From Euphorbia lathyris (taxonomy: Eukaryota; Streptophyta; Magnoliopsida; Malpighiales; Euphorbiaceae): a stretch of DNA of 64,000 nucleotides. Below are positions 22,601-32,667 of this stretch, piece by piece. Made by a program: the position numbers and the translations under genes. The notes beneath the pieces are model-generated. The model saw nothing but the letters and a program-made list of their open reading frames with translations. It made no database searches and had not been told where the DNA came from. The stretch lies in assembly GCF_963576675.1 (NCBI RefSeq), contig NC_088916.1, forward strand, positions 53,197,001 through 53,261,000, in the 5' to 3' direction. Position 1 is the first letter of the stretch. The number at the start of each line of letters is the position of its first letter.

Positions 22601-25600
22601 CAAAGCCACAAGATAACAGGCACGGAGGGAACTATAAGTAGAAAAGGTGAAACAAAGAAACTATAGAGTAACATAGGCAGAAATTAATTTCAAAACATGT
22701 CAAGCAGAGCTATTACATATGTTAAGACTCACCAACAGATTCTGAATATATATAAAACTGGTTCATTATGATGGGAAACAGAAAATCAAACTAGTTCATT
22801 TATATACTCTCTAATAACTAAAGAAAACCCTAGATCAGGAAGTAACTACTACAATAGAAAATTAAAGAAAAGAAAAGCTAAAATGAGTTGAGATATTCTC
22901 AATCCCCTTCTCTACTCAAAGAGCAGAGCCGAACCCTCTATACAAGAGTCGAACAACAATACAATTCTTGATATCCTCCTCTTCCATAATTCCACTCAAT
23001 ATCTTAGAAATAACCTTCCCAAGTCCTGCATTCCCCCTAAGGCAGTACCTCTAGTGACAGCTAGGCATAACTAACCATCTATACTGATACATGTCTCTAC
23101 CTTCCACAACTTTAGCACATTCTCTATCACATTACATGTTACAACCTCATAATTAACCAATTTCCACAATATATATTCAAGCAAACAAGTCAAATTTTAT
23201 GAAATCGCAGTTTGTGCAATTTCAAAATCTTAGGCCTCAAAAAGCAAGTACTTACGGCCTCAAACTTCTCCAATCGAAAAGAAAAAAACATGAATGAGAA
23301 ACTTACCTTCCTTGATAACACCATGTCCTTTGGCCATTGCAACAAGCTCCTCTCTGCTCTTCCCCTTGACATGGGACATGTCCTGGCCAAATAAATTATG
23401 CAACACATTGTCATTAGTACAATAATCGGGCATACATGAATATATATGAATAAAAATGAAATATGCTATAATAGTAACTTACAGGCAGAGGAAAACACGG
23501 GGAATTCATGTAAACAGCACCATAATGACTGATGCATTGGGACTTGCTCTTGCTTCCAATATGTTCGGCAACTTCAGCCCAGTTCCCAAACCCATACATT
23601 TCAATGCCCTAAATTCAAGAGACTTCTCAGCTAACTATCAAATTGCAAATACTTGCAGATTCTTATCATATAAGCAGTATCATGAATTCTGACAAAAGGC
23701 AAACCCAAAAAAAAAACATAATTAGGAATCTGGAAATGAGTCATAATAGAAATACCTCAAGAAGTAAGATCTCTTCGTCTGCATTCCAGCCTGGACAAAT
23801 AAGTGGAAAAGACAAATTGTCCTGTGAAAAATCAGATGAAATTACTGATTTTGGTAAACACAGTTTATTTCTTAGTTAAAATTTCATTTCATAGTGCATC
23901 AGAGAAAGAAAAAAAAGCAGCAAAAGAACTGTAATGAAATACGAAAATATTGAAAGGAACATGCTACACTTTTCTTGGCACAAGTTAAAACTATGCTGAT
24001 GTGAAAGACAATATACCAGCATATAGCACAGTTAACAGTTAACAAAATTGAACTTCTTGGCTTATGTACATAACATGATTGAACAGTTTGGTTTATGTAG
24101 CTTACATGATTGAACAATTTGGCTTATGTTGGTTTACATATAAAAATATTGTGAAGATGAATTTTCCAGCATAATGTGCAAGCTGGTCTAGCATGTACTT
24201 GTTCTAAGCATCATTAAAGGATAATAAGAGAATGATGTAAGAACAGGAAATCGCATATCTTACCATAATCCTGTATGGATGACTGCTTTTGTGAGGAGTA
24301 ACTTCAGCTCCAACAGAAAAACATTCTATGCAAAGGTCAAAATCTGGACACACAGCACACCTAATGCGAACATTTCCAGATATATCTTTCTTGCAATAAT
24401 TACAATGGTAAAGTGTAGCCTTTCCTTCATTCGATCCTTGAAATACTGAAACATATGCAGGGTTATAAATTTCAGACATATGTGTATTCATGATTCCAGA
24501 TTTTTTTACAACAGGTCTAAAAATATATATACCTGCCAATGATTGGGAACTCTCTAGACTGGAACCGGTCTTTTTTCTTTTTGCTCTATTGAATAAATCA
24601 TAATAAAAAAAAATAACATAAAGAGAGAGTTATCAACGGTGACAACAACAAATAACGAAAATAGATAGTTTAGTAGTATCCCTTACTGAAACACCAACAA
24701 GGTTATACAGGCTATTTGATAGAGCTTCATAACCATTATGAAATAAATTACATATGATTGCTAGTACATGAATTCTTATGAAAAGGGTTCAGCCTTTACT
24801 CATATATCATTGGTGGAAATAGTAGCCCTTTAGAAAAGGTAAACCGACCAGTGACCATCAATGAAAGCATTTTACATGAACTCTATTTTTCTGTTGTGTT
24901 TTCTAACTTCAGAAATGAGTTGCAGAAACTCAATTAAAGGCTTAATGCATATTTAAGCCCTTAAAGTGGGCATGTTTTGCCTAATGGCACCTGAACTTGT
25001 AAAATAACTTATCACACATTTATAGTTGGCTTTAAAAACCTATCACACACATATAGTTGACTTTAAAACCCTATAACACATATAGTTGGCTCATTCAAAC
25101 CTTCTGCACACAAAATCATTGATCTGAGGTGACATACAGAACAAACTAAAGCGCTTTTCTTTCTTATAACTAGCACATGCCACCTCATCTGTCAATGATG
25201 ATAGATCAACGATTTTATGTGCAAGAAGTTCAAATGGACCAACTATAGATATGTAATAGGTTTTTAAACTTGATATTTGACCTTCCATGACTCCCATTTA
25301 CTTCCATTAACCCCCTCCCAAACAAGGGCTTAGATCATGTACAATACTGAGTGTTCATTTTTCATTAAGAAATACAATCTATATAAAGATTGTGTATGAT
25401 ACCGAGTGTTCATTTTTCACTAAGAAATTAAGAAATATCAAATTCACAAATTAAAAAATACAATTAACTGCGAATCAAATTAATGAATTTAAGTTAGGTT
25501 AACTTGAAAAAAAATCTCTCTCGGCAACCAAACAAACTAATGCCTGATAAAATTTACGTTTCCGCAAGAACTTGTAAATAATAATAATAAACTGAAGAAG

Positions 25601-25669
25601 AAATTACAGTAGGCACCTCTGGTTGGCGTCCTCGTCAACAGAATGGGACGCCGCCCGCGAACGACCCAT
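13636..25669 (-). CDS. ADA2A: Transcriptional adaptor ADA2 (ADA2a-like), 13 exons, 569 aa
   Basis: ADA2 is the nuclear adaptor that links the GCN5 histone acetyltransferase to activators in SAGA-type complexes. Coding exons, 5' to 3' on the minus strand: 25669-25617, 24585-24533, 24445-24264, 23821-23756, 23608-23483, 23382-23307, 22311-22254, 22174-22104, 21997-21896, 21476-21251, 14515-14305, 14219-13926, 13827-13636. All junctions are GT-AG and in phase, totalling 1710 nt with the stop. ZZ finger residues 50-91 with C50, C53, C65, C68, C74, C77, H87 and H91; SANT domain about 106-153 (GWNADEEILLLEG...GNWAEVAEHIG); central GYNFKRQEFEIEYDNDAEQL and RIYSKRLDERKRRKDF; C-terminal SWIRM about 484-569 ending KVDKVYDMMVKKGIVQT. 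The start fits the family MGRSR opening. DNLSF after the ZZ and the WDISGFLGADFL segment favour ADA2a over ADA2b. No lesion is visible. Intron 10 is 6.7 kb and full of transposons. Confidence 0.95.
14695..15165 (+). repeat. LTR copy 1, 3'-truncated
   Basis: It begins TGTCACAATTATAG at 14695 and runs to ...ACTGTCGGAAGTCCT at 15165, lacking the last bases ending TGACA seen in copy 4. Its left flank TAGAG is the presumed original target site. Confidence 0.75.
15891..16334 (+). repeat. LTR copy 2, 5'-truncated
   Basis: It joins internal sequence directly at TTAGGTATTATTAGG, missing the first 30 or so bases of the LTR, and ends at AAATCCT (16334). Confidence 0.7.
17221..17235 (+). promoter_or_regulatory. 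Polypurine tract before LTR copy 3
   Basis: AAAGTGGGGGAGTAT directly precedes the TGTCACA start of an LTR, the position of the plus-strand primer in LTR retroelements. The identical tract is at 19295-19309 before LTR copy 4. Confidence 0.75.
17236..17667 (+). repeat. LTR copy 3
   Basis: It begins TGTCACAATTATAG after a polypurine tract and ends at AAATCCT (17667) without the last TGACA. It has a small internal deletion near 17406 shared with copy 4. Confidence 0.75.
18355..18400 (+). repeat. LTR 3'-end fragment
   Basis: Only the last 46 bases of the LTR, ending AATCCTGACA and followed by CAGAGGTAAC, the same right flank found after copy 4. It marks a duplication junction. Confidence 0.7.
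19310..19751 (+). repeat. LTR copy 4, complete (442 bp)
   Basis: It begins TGTCACAATTATAG right after the polypurine tract at 19295-19309 and ends AATCCTGACA at 19751. This is the only copy with both inverted ends (TGTCA/TGACA) intact. Confidence 0.8.
20508..21003. mobile_element. hAT-like non-autonomous element with 8-bp target duplication
   Basis: GGTGTTAG flanks both sides (20500-20507 and 21004-21011), a perfect 8-bp duplication as in hAT. The ends start CTATG on each strand and continue with related GGAAAC/CGAAAAC blocks. The interior is rich in GGAAACG on one strand and CGTTTC on the other. No transposase. It lies inside the Harbinger-like element. Confidence 0.65.
21474..21479 (-). 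promoter_or_regulatory. Tandem (NAGNAG) splice acceptor of ADA2 exon 10
   Basis: The minus strand reads TAGCAG at the 5' edge of exon 10. Splicing after the first AG gives ...Val-Glu-Ala-Glu-Ser; splicing after the second removes one codon (Val-Glu-Glu-Ser). Both keep the frame. Confidence 0.6.
24945..25300. repeat. Repeat cluster in ADA2 intron 1
   Basis: Three near-copies of a TATCACACA..TATAGTTG-type segment follow one another at about 25008-25093, and an inverted partner (CCAACTATAGATATG) lies near 25238. This suggests a decayed MITE. No coding capacity. Confidence 0.4.
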
Positions 25670-25814
25670 GATCAACTGATTTCAGAAAGAGAATCAAAGA
25701 GAAAAAATTTCGATCGAGAACAGAAATTTGAGGTTTCAGAAACAGAGAAGCAAATAAAATTTGGATTTTGCCCACAGGGCTTATAATAAAATTTTAATCA
25801 TACAAAAAGCCCGA
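25670..25814 (-). promoter_or_regulatory. ADA2 5' UTR and what remains of its proximal promoter
   Basis: This is the 145 bases between the ADA2 ATG and the edge of a Helitron. It recurs in two other places: 35804 onward (partial) and about 49875-50026. No clear TATA box; TTATTATAAG near 25783 on the minus strand is a weak candidate. At the distal edge the copy near 50020 reads TTGGGCTTTTT (a TGGGCT motif), whereas here the corresponding bases are CGGGCTTTTT next to the Helitron. Confidence 0.55.
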
Positions 25815-26307
25815 TCTATCTATTATATATATATATAAAATGCGGAAGAAAAATCACATCACACTTGGCACAATACTATAACTTTAGCTTATGTGTCATT
25901 ATTATAGAGTTTTATATTTTTTGAGATTTTTTGAATTTTAAAAATTATTAAATTAAAATGGGTTGATAGAAAGTAAACCGTAGAATTCTAATCTTTCATA
26001 ACTTCTCCTTTTCCATGGATTTCGATCCTTAAGCAATGTATTATTATCGCTTATCTCTCTGAAGACTCCAACTGACCAATATTCTCTTTCAAGAAACCAT
26101 ATTCTAACCCAACTCTTCAACTGGCTTCTCTCACGTATTACTTAATACTTGTAAACTCTTCTCCCTCAAAGTATAGAAGCTGCAATTTCTCAAACTCTTA
26201 GAAATCACTCAACGGCTTAGCAAAATATTATTGGGCTTCATATACCATTAGGCGTTTTTTAGATGTTTTTAGCTATATCAGACTCTTTTTTAGGTGTTTT
26301 TTCCTTT

Positions 26308-26402
26308 TGATTTTGAAGAAGATAATGAGCTGTTTATAGGACCTCCTCCGCCTGCTATGGTCACTGAAGCTGAAATAAAAAATGAGGCAAAAACCTTTGA
26401 AT
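26308..26402 (+). pseudogene. Captured gene fragment, GPPPPAMVTEAE-type peptide
   Basis: An open stretch reads FDFEEDNELFIGPPPPAMV and then TEAEIKNEAKTFE before a stop. Its acidic character and good codon structure in AT-rich Helitron DNA suggest an exon fragment of a host gene. It vaguely recalls the acidic linker of plant GPALPP/J-domain proteins, but I cannot assign it. Confidence 0.4.
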
Positions 26403-27505
26403 AGGTTCTTGATTTTATTTCTTTTGAATGTTGTTCCTTTTTTGTTTGACAGTCTTTTATCTCATTGTATTAATGAGAATGTGTAGTAGTACAATTTTAA
26501 AATACCTTCTACAAACAATTTATAGCTAGCATAATGAAGAATACAACTATTTGAATATATTTTTAATCTGTTACCTTTTAAGTTGAGAACCTCTAAAGGG
26601 AAAGCTTTACTTATGGGTTATCCTTTGTTTGCTTTAAAGTCAAAACATGAGTTCTCAACTTTTTGAGATGAATAACAGAAGAATCTTAACTTATTAATGC
26701 ATTTTTTACACCATGTCTAGAACTTACAAATATTTTAAACCCTTAAGATAATTTGTGAGATTGTTTTTGATTCACTGGATTTTGCCATGATATTTATTTA
26801 ATTGAATTGTCTTTGTAATATTTGTGCAGATCTCAAAGCCATGGTCCTATTTGAGAAGATTCATAAGGTAGTTTCTGATTTTGTTTGTGGTTCTTACATT
26901 AAATGTTGTATACACATGATATATTAATGGTGAAGAGGTCAGTCACATTGATATTATAAGTTTATGTTTCTATTTCTACTATAAGTTTAAAACAACAATC
27001 TTCCTTATTCAATTGGATTGCTTACATAAGATATAAATGGAAAAGGAAAACTTACTCCATTAGGTGAAAGCTTTCTCCTCTGATTTGGAGAACAAAAATT
27101 TAATGATAGTTGATGTTTTGTGGTTTATGAACCGAAACTTTGGATTCACCTGATGATATTTGGAATAGGTGAAAAACTAATGATTGCAACCAAGCATTTG
27201 AATTTATTTAGATATTCTCAAAGGTGGTTCTGATTCTGAGTAGTTTCCCTCAAATGTGGAAGGGATTTGTTGGGCAAGGTTAAGTGGATTGCCATTTTCT
27301 CTTAGAGTAGTTTCATATTTTTATTATTATTATTTGTAATTATATTATTATCATAGTTAACATTTTAGACACTTCAGTTATATTATTTTAACATAATTTA
27401 TTGTAACTCTGTTAGTCGTATAATAAATATCTTAATGATAATCTAATTCATGTATACGTGTATATTAAAAGTAATTAGGATGCTTATATATCTTGAGGTG
27501 CAGGT

Positions 27506-27797
27506 GAATTGAACTAGAAGTATGTAGCTGTTCATCTCCGATTAATGAAACATACAAGAAACTAGAAAATGGATGGCTTAGCAATGGAGACAAAGTCCCT
27601 TCTGTTGAGTTCGCTAAGGTAGCAGCAGAATAGTCCTGTTGTCCATCTGGAAAGAAGGGTGGAGACCTTGGGTGGTTTCCTCATGGAAAATGGGTGGTCC
27701 ATTTCAGGATTTTGCGTTGAGTACAGGAGCTACCAGTGCACTGTTTAACTCAACTCATGGATATCACATAATCTTATCTGAAGGGAGGAAAAATTAA
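27506..27797 (+). pseudogene. Captured parvulin-type peptidyl-prolyl isomerase fragment
   Basis: The plus strand reads INETYKKLENGWLSNGDKVP, then FAKVAAE-stop-SCCPSGKKGGDLGWFPHGK, then after a frameshift FALSTGATSALFNSTHGYHI and ILSEGRKN-stop (27797). This is the C-terminal half of the rotamase (PpiC/parvulin) domain, with the conserved CPSGKKGGDLGWF block and the terminal HGYHII. Relative to the family the Tyr before SxCPSG is a TAG stop, and one frameshift lies near 27705. It sits inside the Helitron (25815-28615) in the same orientation, which is the usual mode of Helitron gene capture. It is not a functional enzyme. The parent gene is not in the window. Confidence 0.85.
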
Positions 27798-28268
27798 CGC
27801 AATGCAGAATTTGGAGGGTGGATAGATATTGGCATTTTCTTTGTTGCATAGGCAAGTTGGTTTCATCAATGTCATGGTGCTTGAACACCCTTACTAAGCA
27901 CAAGTTTCGTGAATCTATTTGTGGGTTATAAATGTTGAATGTTGATTAATTTTCTTTCTTTTTCCCTTCCATGTTTATCTATGATAAGATTATGTTTGGC
28001 AGGATCTAATAAAATGAAAATATGGGATGGATATAAACTAAAAGTCCTACTTAGAAGAGACGTTTCAAGGCATAGGGATTGATTTATATCAAATATTGGT
28101 TCAATTATATAATTGTGCGAAAGAAAATCATTTTTTTATGAAAAATTGTATTCAAACTAATTTTTATGAAAAAGTTCGCTTGGGAAATAAATAAGTGTGT
28201 CTGTTATTATTCAAAGTCATTGTAGCTCACTACAAGTTAAATATATAAACTAATCATATATATACTTA

Positions 28269-28540
28269 CTAGTTTTTGGCCCGTGCGATGCACGGATTCA
28301 TCTTAATATATAAATATTAATAAAAATACAATCTAATAATTACAATTAATGACATAAATGTGTTATATAAATTAAATATTATTATTTGATTTTCACATTT
28401 ACTTTAAATAATATTTTTATAGATAAATATAATAATAAAATAAAAACTAATATATTATATATTATATTATATTTTTTATCAGTAAAAAAGGAGGAAGTGA
28501 CACCTCAGTTCCATCGTTACTGTTTTATATTATATATAGA
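28269..28540 (-). mobile_element. 272-bp mini-Helitron nested in the larger Helitron
   Basis: On the minus strand it starts TCTATATATAATATAAAAC at 28540 and ends with the hairpin CCGTGCATCGCACGG and CTAG at 28269-28272, between A (28268) and T (28541). Its two ends match the Helitron at 29840-32003, so it is a deleted relative of that family, in opposite orientation to its host Helitron. Confidence 0.7.
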
Positions 28541-28587
28541 TAGATTGGAGTGTTCGAGTTTTACCATAAATATGAACTATTGTACAT

Positions 28588-28604
28588 CCCGTGCAATTCA
28601 CGGG
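28588..28604 (+). other. 3'-terminal hairpin of the ADA2-upstream Helitron
   Basis: CCCGTG-caatt-CACGGG: a 6-bp stem and 5-base loop, 7 bases before the terminal CTAG. This is the subterminal hairpin that signals the end of rolling-circle transfer. Confidence 0.85.
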
Positions 28605-28615
28605 ATTAGAGCTAG

Positions 28616-29760
28616 TTAAACTTTATGCACTGTTGGGCTGATTTAATCGGGAGCGGAAACCTCCTGTTTCCATTATAATATATTTATTTTTTTTAAACCT
28701 TACGCATGCACTTTCGCTTTTCAAAAATTTTTAAAGATAAATTTCAAAAAAGTCCATCTATTTTATTTAAATTTTTAATTTAACTTCAACCTTTAACTAT
28801 TTATTTTTAAATTCATCAATTACATATTTCCTTACCAAATTAGTTAGTAGTAAATATCTAATTCGGTTAAAAATATTTATTCTTTTAAATGTGAGTGTTG
28901 AAATTATATTTTTGACAGTTTAAATTACGGTTTTTACAGTTTTTTTATAATTTCAAACTGTAATTTAAACTATCACTTCAAACTGTAACGTTACGGTTAA
29001 GTTTATAATTTCAAACGTCACCGAAAAGTTACAGTTCGAAGTGACAGTTAAACCATTTCAAACTGTAATTTAAACTGTTCGAAGTGACAGTTAAACTGTC
29101 ATTTTGAACAGTTTAAATTACAGTTTGGGCCAACATTTAACTGTCACTTCGAAAGTTTAAATTACAGTTTAAAATGGTTTAACTGTTATTTAAGTATCAC
29201 TTCGAACCATAATTTTTCGATGACGTTTAAAATTATAAACTTAACTGTGACGTTACAGTTCGAAGTGATAGTTTAAATTACAATTTTTACAGTTTGAAAT
29301 TATAAAAGAACCGTAAAACCCGTAATTTAAACTGTCAAAAATATAATTTCAAACTCACATTTAAAAGAATAAACATTTTTAACCGAATTAGATATTTACT
29401 ACTAACTAGTTTAGTAAGGAAATGTTTAATTAATGAATTTAAAAATAAATAGTTAAAAATTGAAATTAAATTAAAAGTTTAAATAAAATAGAGGGACTTT
29501 TTTAAAATTTACCTTTAAAAAAATTTCAAAAAAGCGAAAGTGGATATGCAAGGTTTAAAAAAAAATATATATCTTCTACCAAAAAAAAAATATATCAATG
29601 GAAACCGGAAGGTTTCTATTTAAAAAAAACATAAAATATAGAAACCGGAAGGCTGGCTTCCAGTTTCTTTACAAAATGAAACCGGAAGCCAGCCTTCCGG
29701 TTTCAAACCCAGTTAAACGAGCCCTACAGTGGGCATAATATTTAACTGGGCATCTAATGA
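28616..29760. repeat. 1.1-kb foldback (inverted repeat) upstream of ADA2
   Basis: The left arm (about 28616-29115) and right arm (about 29130-29755) are complementary over some 500 bases, read for example from ATTCGGTTAAAAATATTTATTC on the left and its complement near 29370. Within each arm short blocks such as AACTGT and ACAGTT, CACTTCGAA and TTCGAAGTG recur many times. A transcript would form a long hairpin. The left arm alone is repeated at 50027-50401. No ORF. It may be a foldback transposon, but I found no target duplication. Confidence 0.8.
29641..29704. repeat. Near-perfect 27-bp palindrome at the edge of the foldback
   Basis: GAAACCGGAAGGCTGGCTTC... (29641-29667) and its complement (29678-29704) flank a 10-base loop with one mismatch. 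It is GC-rich compared with the surroundings. Shorter copies of GGAAACC/GGTTTC occur at both ends of the large foldback. Confidence 0.85.
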
Positions 29761-29839
29761 GGAATTATTCTCATTAAAAGCCTCATTTTGAGGCAAAATG
29801 CATAAAATTTGGGTTTGCTGGAAACAAAATAGGGATCTA

Positions 29840-32003
29840 CTAGTTTTTGACCCGTGCGATGCACGGATTCATCTTAATATATAAATATTAATAAAAATAT
29901 AATTAATAATTACAATTAATGATATAAAAAAGGAGGAAGTGACACCTCAGCTCCATCGTTACTGTTTTATATTATATATAGATATGCAAAGAAATAGAGA
30001 GATTTTAGAGACTAATTTAAATTATGTAGAACTTTTAGATATAGATATGCAGAGAATTAGAGAGATTTTAGAGATTAATTTAAATTCTGTAGAACTCTTA
30101 GATATAGTACGGATAAAATAATCTTTTTATAAATAAATATAATAATATAACTAAAGTTAATATATTATATTTTTTATTATATTTTTTATTAGTAAAAAAG
30201 GAGGAAGTGACACATCAGCTCCATCGTTACTATTTTATATTATATATAGAATATAGATATGCAAAGAATTAGAGGGATTTTAGGGATTAATTTAAATTAT
30301 GCAGAACTTTTAGATATAGATATACAGAAAATTAGAGAGATTTTAGGGATTAATTTAAATTATGTAGAACTTTTAGATATAGATATGCAGAGAATTAGAG
30401 AGATTTTAAGGATTAATTTAAATTCTGTAGAACTCTTAGATATAGTACAGATAAAATAATCTTTTTATAAATAAATATAATAATATAACTCAAGTTAATA
30501 TATTATATTTTATATTATATTTTTTATCAGTAAAAAAGGAAAGAGTGACACCTCAGCTCCATCGTTACTGTTTTATATTATATATAGATATACAGAGAAT
30601 TAGAGAGATTTTAGGAATTAATTTAAATTCTGTAGAACTCTTAGATATAATACGGATAAAATAATCTTTATATAAATAAATATAATAATATAACTAAAGT
30701 TAATATATTATATTTTTTATTATATTTTTTATCAGTAAAAAAGGAGGAAGTGACACCTCAGCTCCATCGTTACTGTTTTATATAGAATATAGATATGCAG
30801 AGAATTAGAGGGATTTTAGGGAATAATTTAAATTATGTAGAACTTTTAGATATAGATATGCAGGGAATTAGAGATATTTTAGGGATTAATTTAAATTATG
30901 TATAACTTTTAGATATAGATATAGATATGCAGAGAATTAGAGAGATTTTAGGGATTAATTTAAATTATGTAGATCTCTTAGATATAGTACAGATAAAACA
31001 ATCTTTTTATAAATAAATATAATAATATAACTAAAGTTAATATATTATATTTTTTATTATATTTTTTATCAGTAAAAAAGGAGGAAGTGACACCTCAGCT
31101 CCATCGTTATTGTTTTATATTATATATAGATATGCAGAGAATTAGAGAGATTTTAGGGAGTAATTTTAATTATGTAGAACTTTTAGATATAGATATGCAG
31201 GTAATTAGAGATATTTTAGGGATTAATTTAAATTATATATAACTTTTAGATATAGATATGCAGAGAATTAGAGAGATTTTAGGGATTAATTTAAATTATG
31301 TAGATCTCTTAGATATAGTACAGATAAAATAATCTTTTTACAAATAAATATAATAATATAACTAAAGTTAATTTTAGATATAGATATGCAGAGAATTAAA
31401 GAGATTTTAGGGATTAATTTAAATTATGTAGATCTCTTAGATATAGTACAGATAAAATAATCTTTTTACAAATAAATATAATAATATAACTAAAGTTAAT
31501 ATATTATATTTTATATTATATTTTTTATCAGTAAAAAAGGAGGAAGTGACACCTCAGCTCCATCGTTACTGTTTTATATTATATATAGATATGCAGAGAA
31601 TTAGAGAGATTTTAGGGAGTAATTTTAATTATGTAGAACTTTTAGATATAGATATGCAGGTAATTAGAGATATTTTAGGGATTAATTTAAATTATGTATA
31701 ACTTTTAGATATAGATATGCAGAGAATTAGAGAGATTTTAGGGATTAATTTAAATTATGTAGATCTCTTAGATATAGTACAGATATAATAATCTTTTTAC
31801 AAATAAATATAATAATATAACTAAAGTTAATATATTATATTTTATATTATATTTTTTATCAGTAAAAAATGAGGAAGTGACACCTCAGCTCCATCGTTAC
31901 TGTTTTATATTATATATAGATATTTTATATTATATTTTTTATCAGTAAAAAAGGAGGAAGTGACACCTCAGCTCCATCGTTACTGTTTTATATTATATAT
32001 AGA
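29840..32003 (-). mobile_element. Helitron (2164 bp) filled with tandem repeats
   Basis: On the plus strand it starts CTAG (29840-29843) followed by the hairpin CCGTGCGATGCACGG and ends TATATATAGA (32003), between A (29839) and T (32004). The paralogous site at about 35912-35925 reads GGATCTATTAGTATCGG without the insert, a clean empty site. The 5'-terminal segment (GGAGGAAGTGACACCTCAGC and following, ending TATATATAGAT) is repeated eight times, separated by 63-bp minisatellite arrays. No helicase gene. Confidence 0.85.
29980..31790. repeat. 63-bp minisatellite, 16 copies in seven blocks, open in one frame
   Basis: The unit is recognised by AATTAGAGAGATTTTAGGGA followed by TTAATTTAAATTATGTAGAA and ends in TTTTAGATATAGATATGCAG. 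It is 63 bases, a multiple of three, so two blocks read through as repeats of DMQRIREILGINLNYVELL. Copies start near 29984, 30047, 30259, 30322, 30385, 30590, 30795, 30859, 30930, 31133, 31196, 31259, 31386, 31593, 31656 and 31720. Blocks are separated by the 5'-terminal Helitron segment, giving a higher-order array. Confidence 0.85.
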
Positions 32004-32667
32004 TTAGTATCGGTTCTTTTCCAGGCGATGTACAGTCCATATGTCCAGATCCATGTCCCGTGTTTGCTTGCTGTGAGATGTCGTAACTTCCAACTTTTCA
32101 CCCTCCAGGGTCAAATAGAGTTAATCCGTTTATGGCTCGTTTGGTTCAGTTTAGCTAATGGGCCTGTTTGATCAAATAAAATTTAACGTTGTTATATTAG
32201 CTATCACGTTATGTGAGGCAATAAATTGTTTATACAAAAATCAAAAATTGTAACTTTTTTAATTACATATTATTGAATATAATGATATTAATATTTTAAG
32301 TTAAAATTATTTCAATTTCAAAGTGTTAGAGTGTCATTAATGATAATTGTTTTGTAAAATTATACTGTTGGTTTTCGAGATTTATTAACGAAAGATTAGT
32401 TTTTTTCTGTATAATATTATTTAACCAATTGATCTTTCTTTAAAATAAAACTAGCTTATTACCCATGCAAAAGCACGGTTTGCATATGCTATCCTTACGT
32501 TTGAACTTTTATTATATGAAAATTAAAAAAAATTGAACATATATAATAATAAAAATTTGACAAAATTAATGTACGTTATTAAAAAGTTTGCTAACTAACT
32601 TCCTTTAGTCAGTCTATTTCTTCCTTCATCAATTAGTGATGCATTCAGAAATGGTAAAGTAGGATAA

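Larger units (their letters stand above)
25815..28615 (+). mobile_element. Non-autonomous Helitron (2801 bp) with captured gene fragments
   Basis: The 5' end is TCTATCTATTATATATAT and the 3' end is a hairpin CCCGTG-caatt-CACGGG followed 11 bases later by CTAG, inserted between A (25814) and T (28616) with no target duplication: the textbook Helitron layout. The paralogous sequence near 50026 joins the two flanks directly, an empty site. The interior holds a parvulin isomerase fragment (27506-27797), a GPPPPAMV-type peptide fragment (26308-26402), a short exon-like piece near 26830-26868 flanked by AG and GT, and a nested mini-Helitron. No Rep/helicase is visible. Confidence 0.88.

Noticed and set aside
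29939..30459. Short proteins made of DMQRIREILGINLNYVELL repeats
   Set aside because: They are the translation of a 63-bp minisatellite. No start context, no neighbours, and most blocks contain stops.
29930..32000. CRISPR-like array of repeats and spacers
   Set aside because: The repeats are 63 bp, directly adjacent, with no unique spacers, in a plant Helitron.
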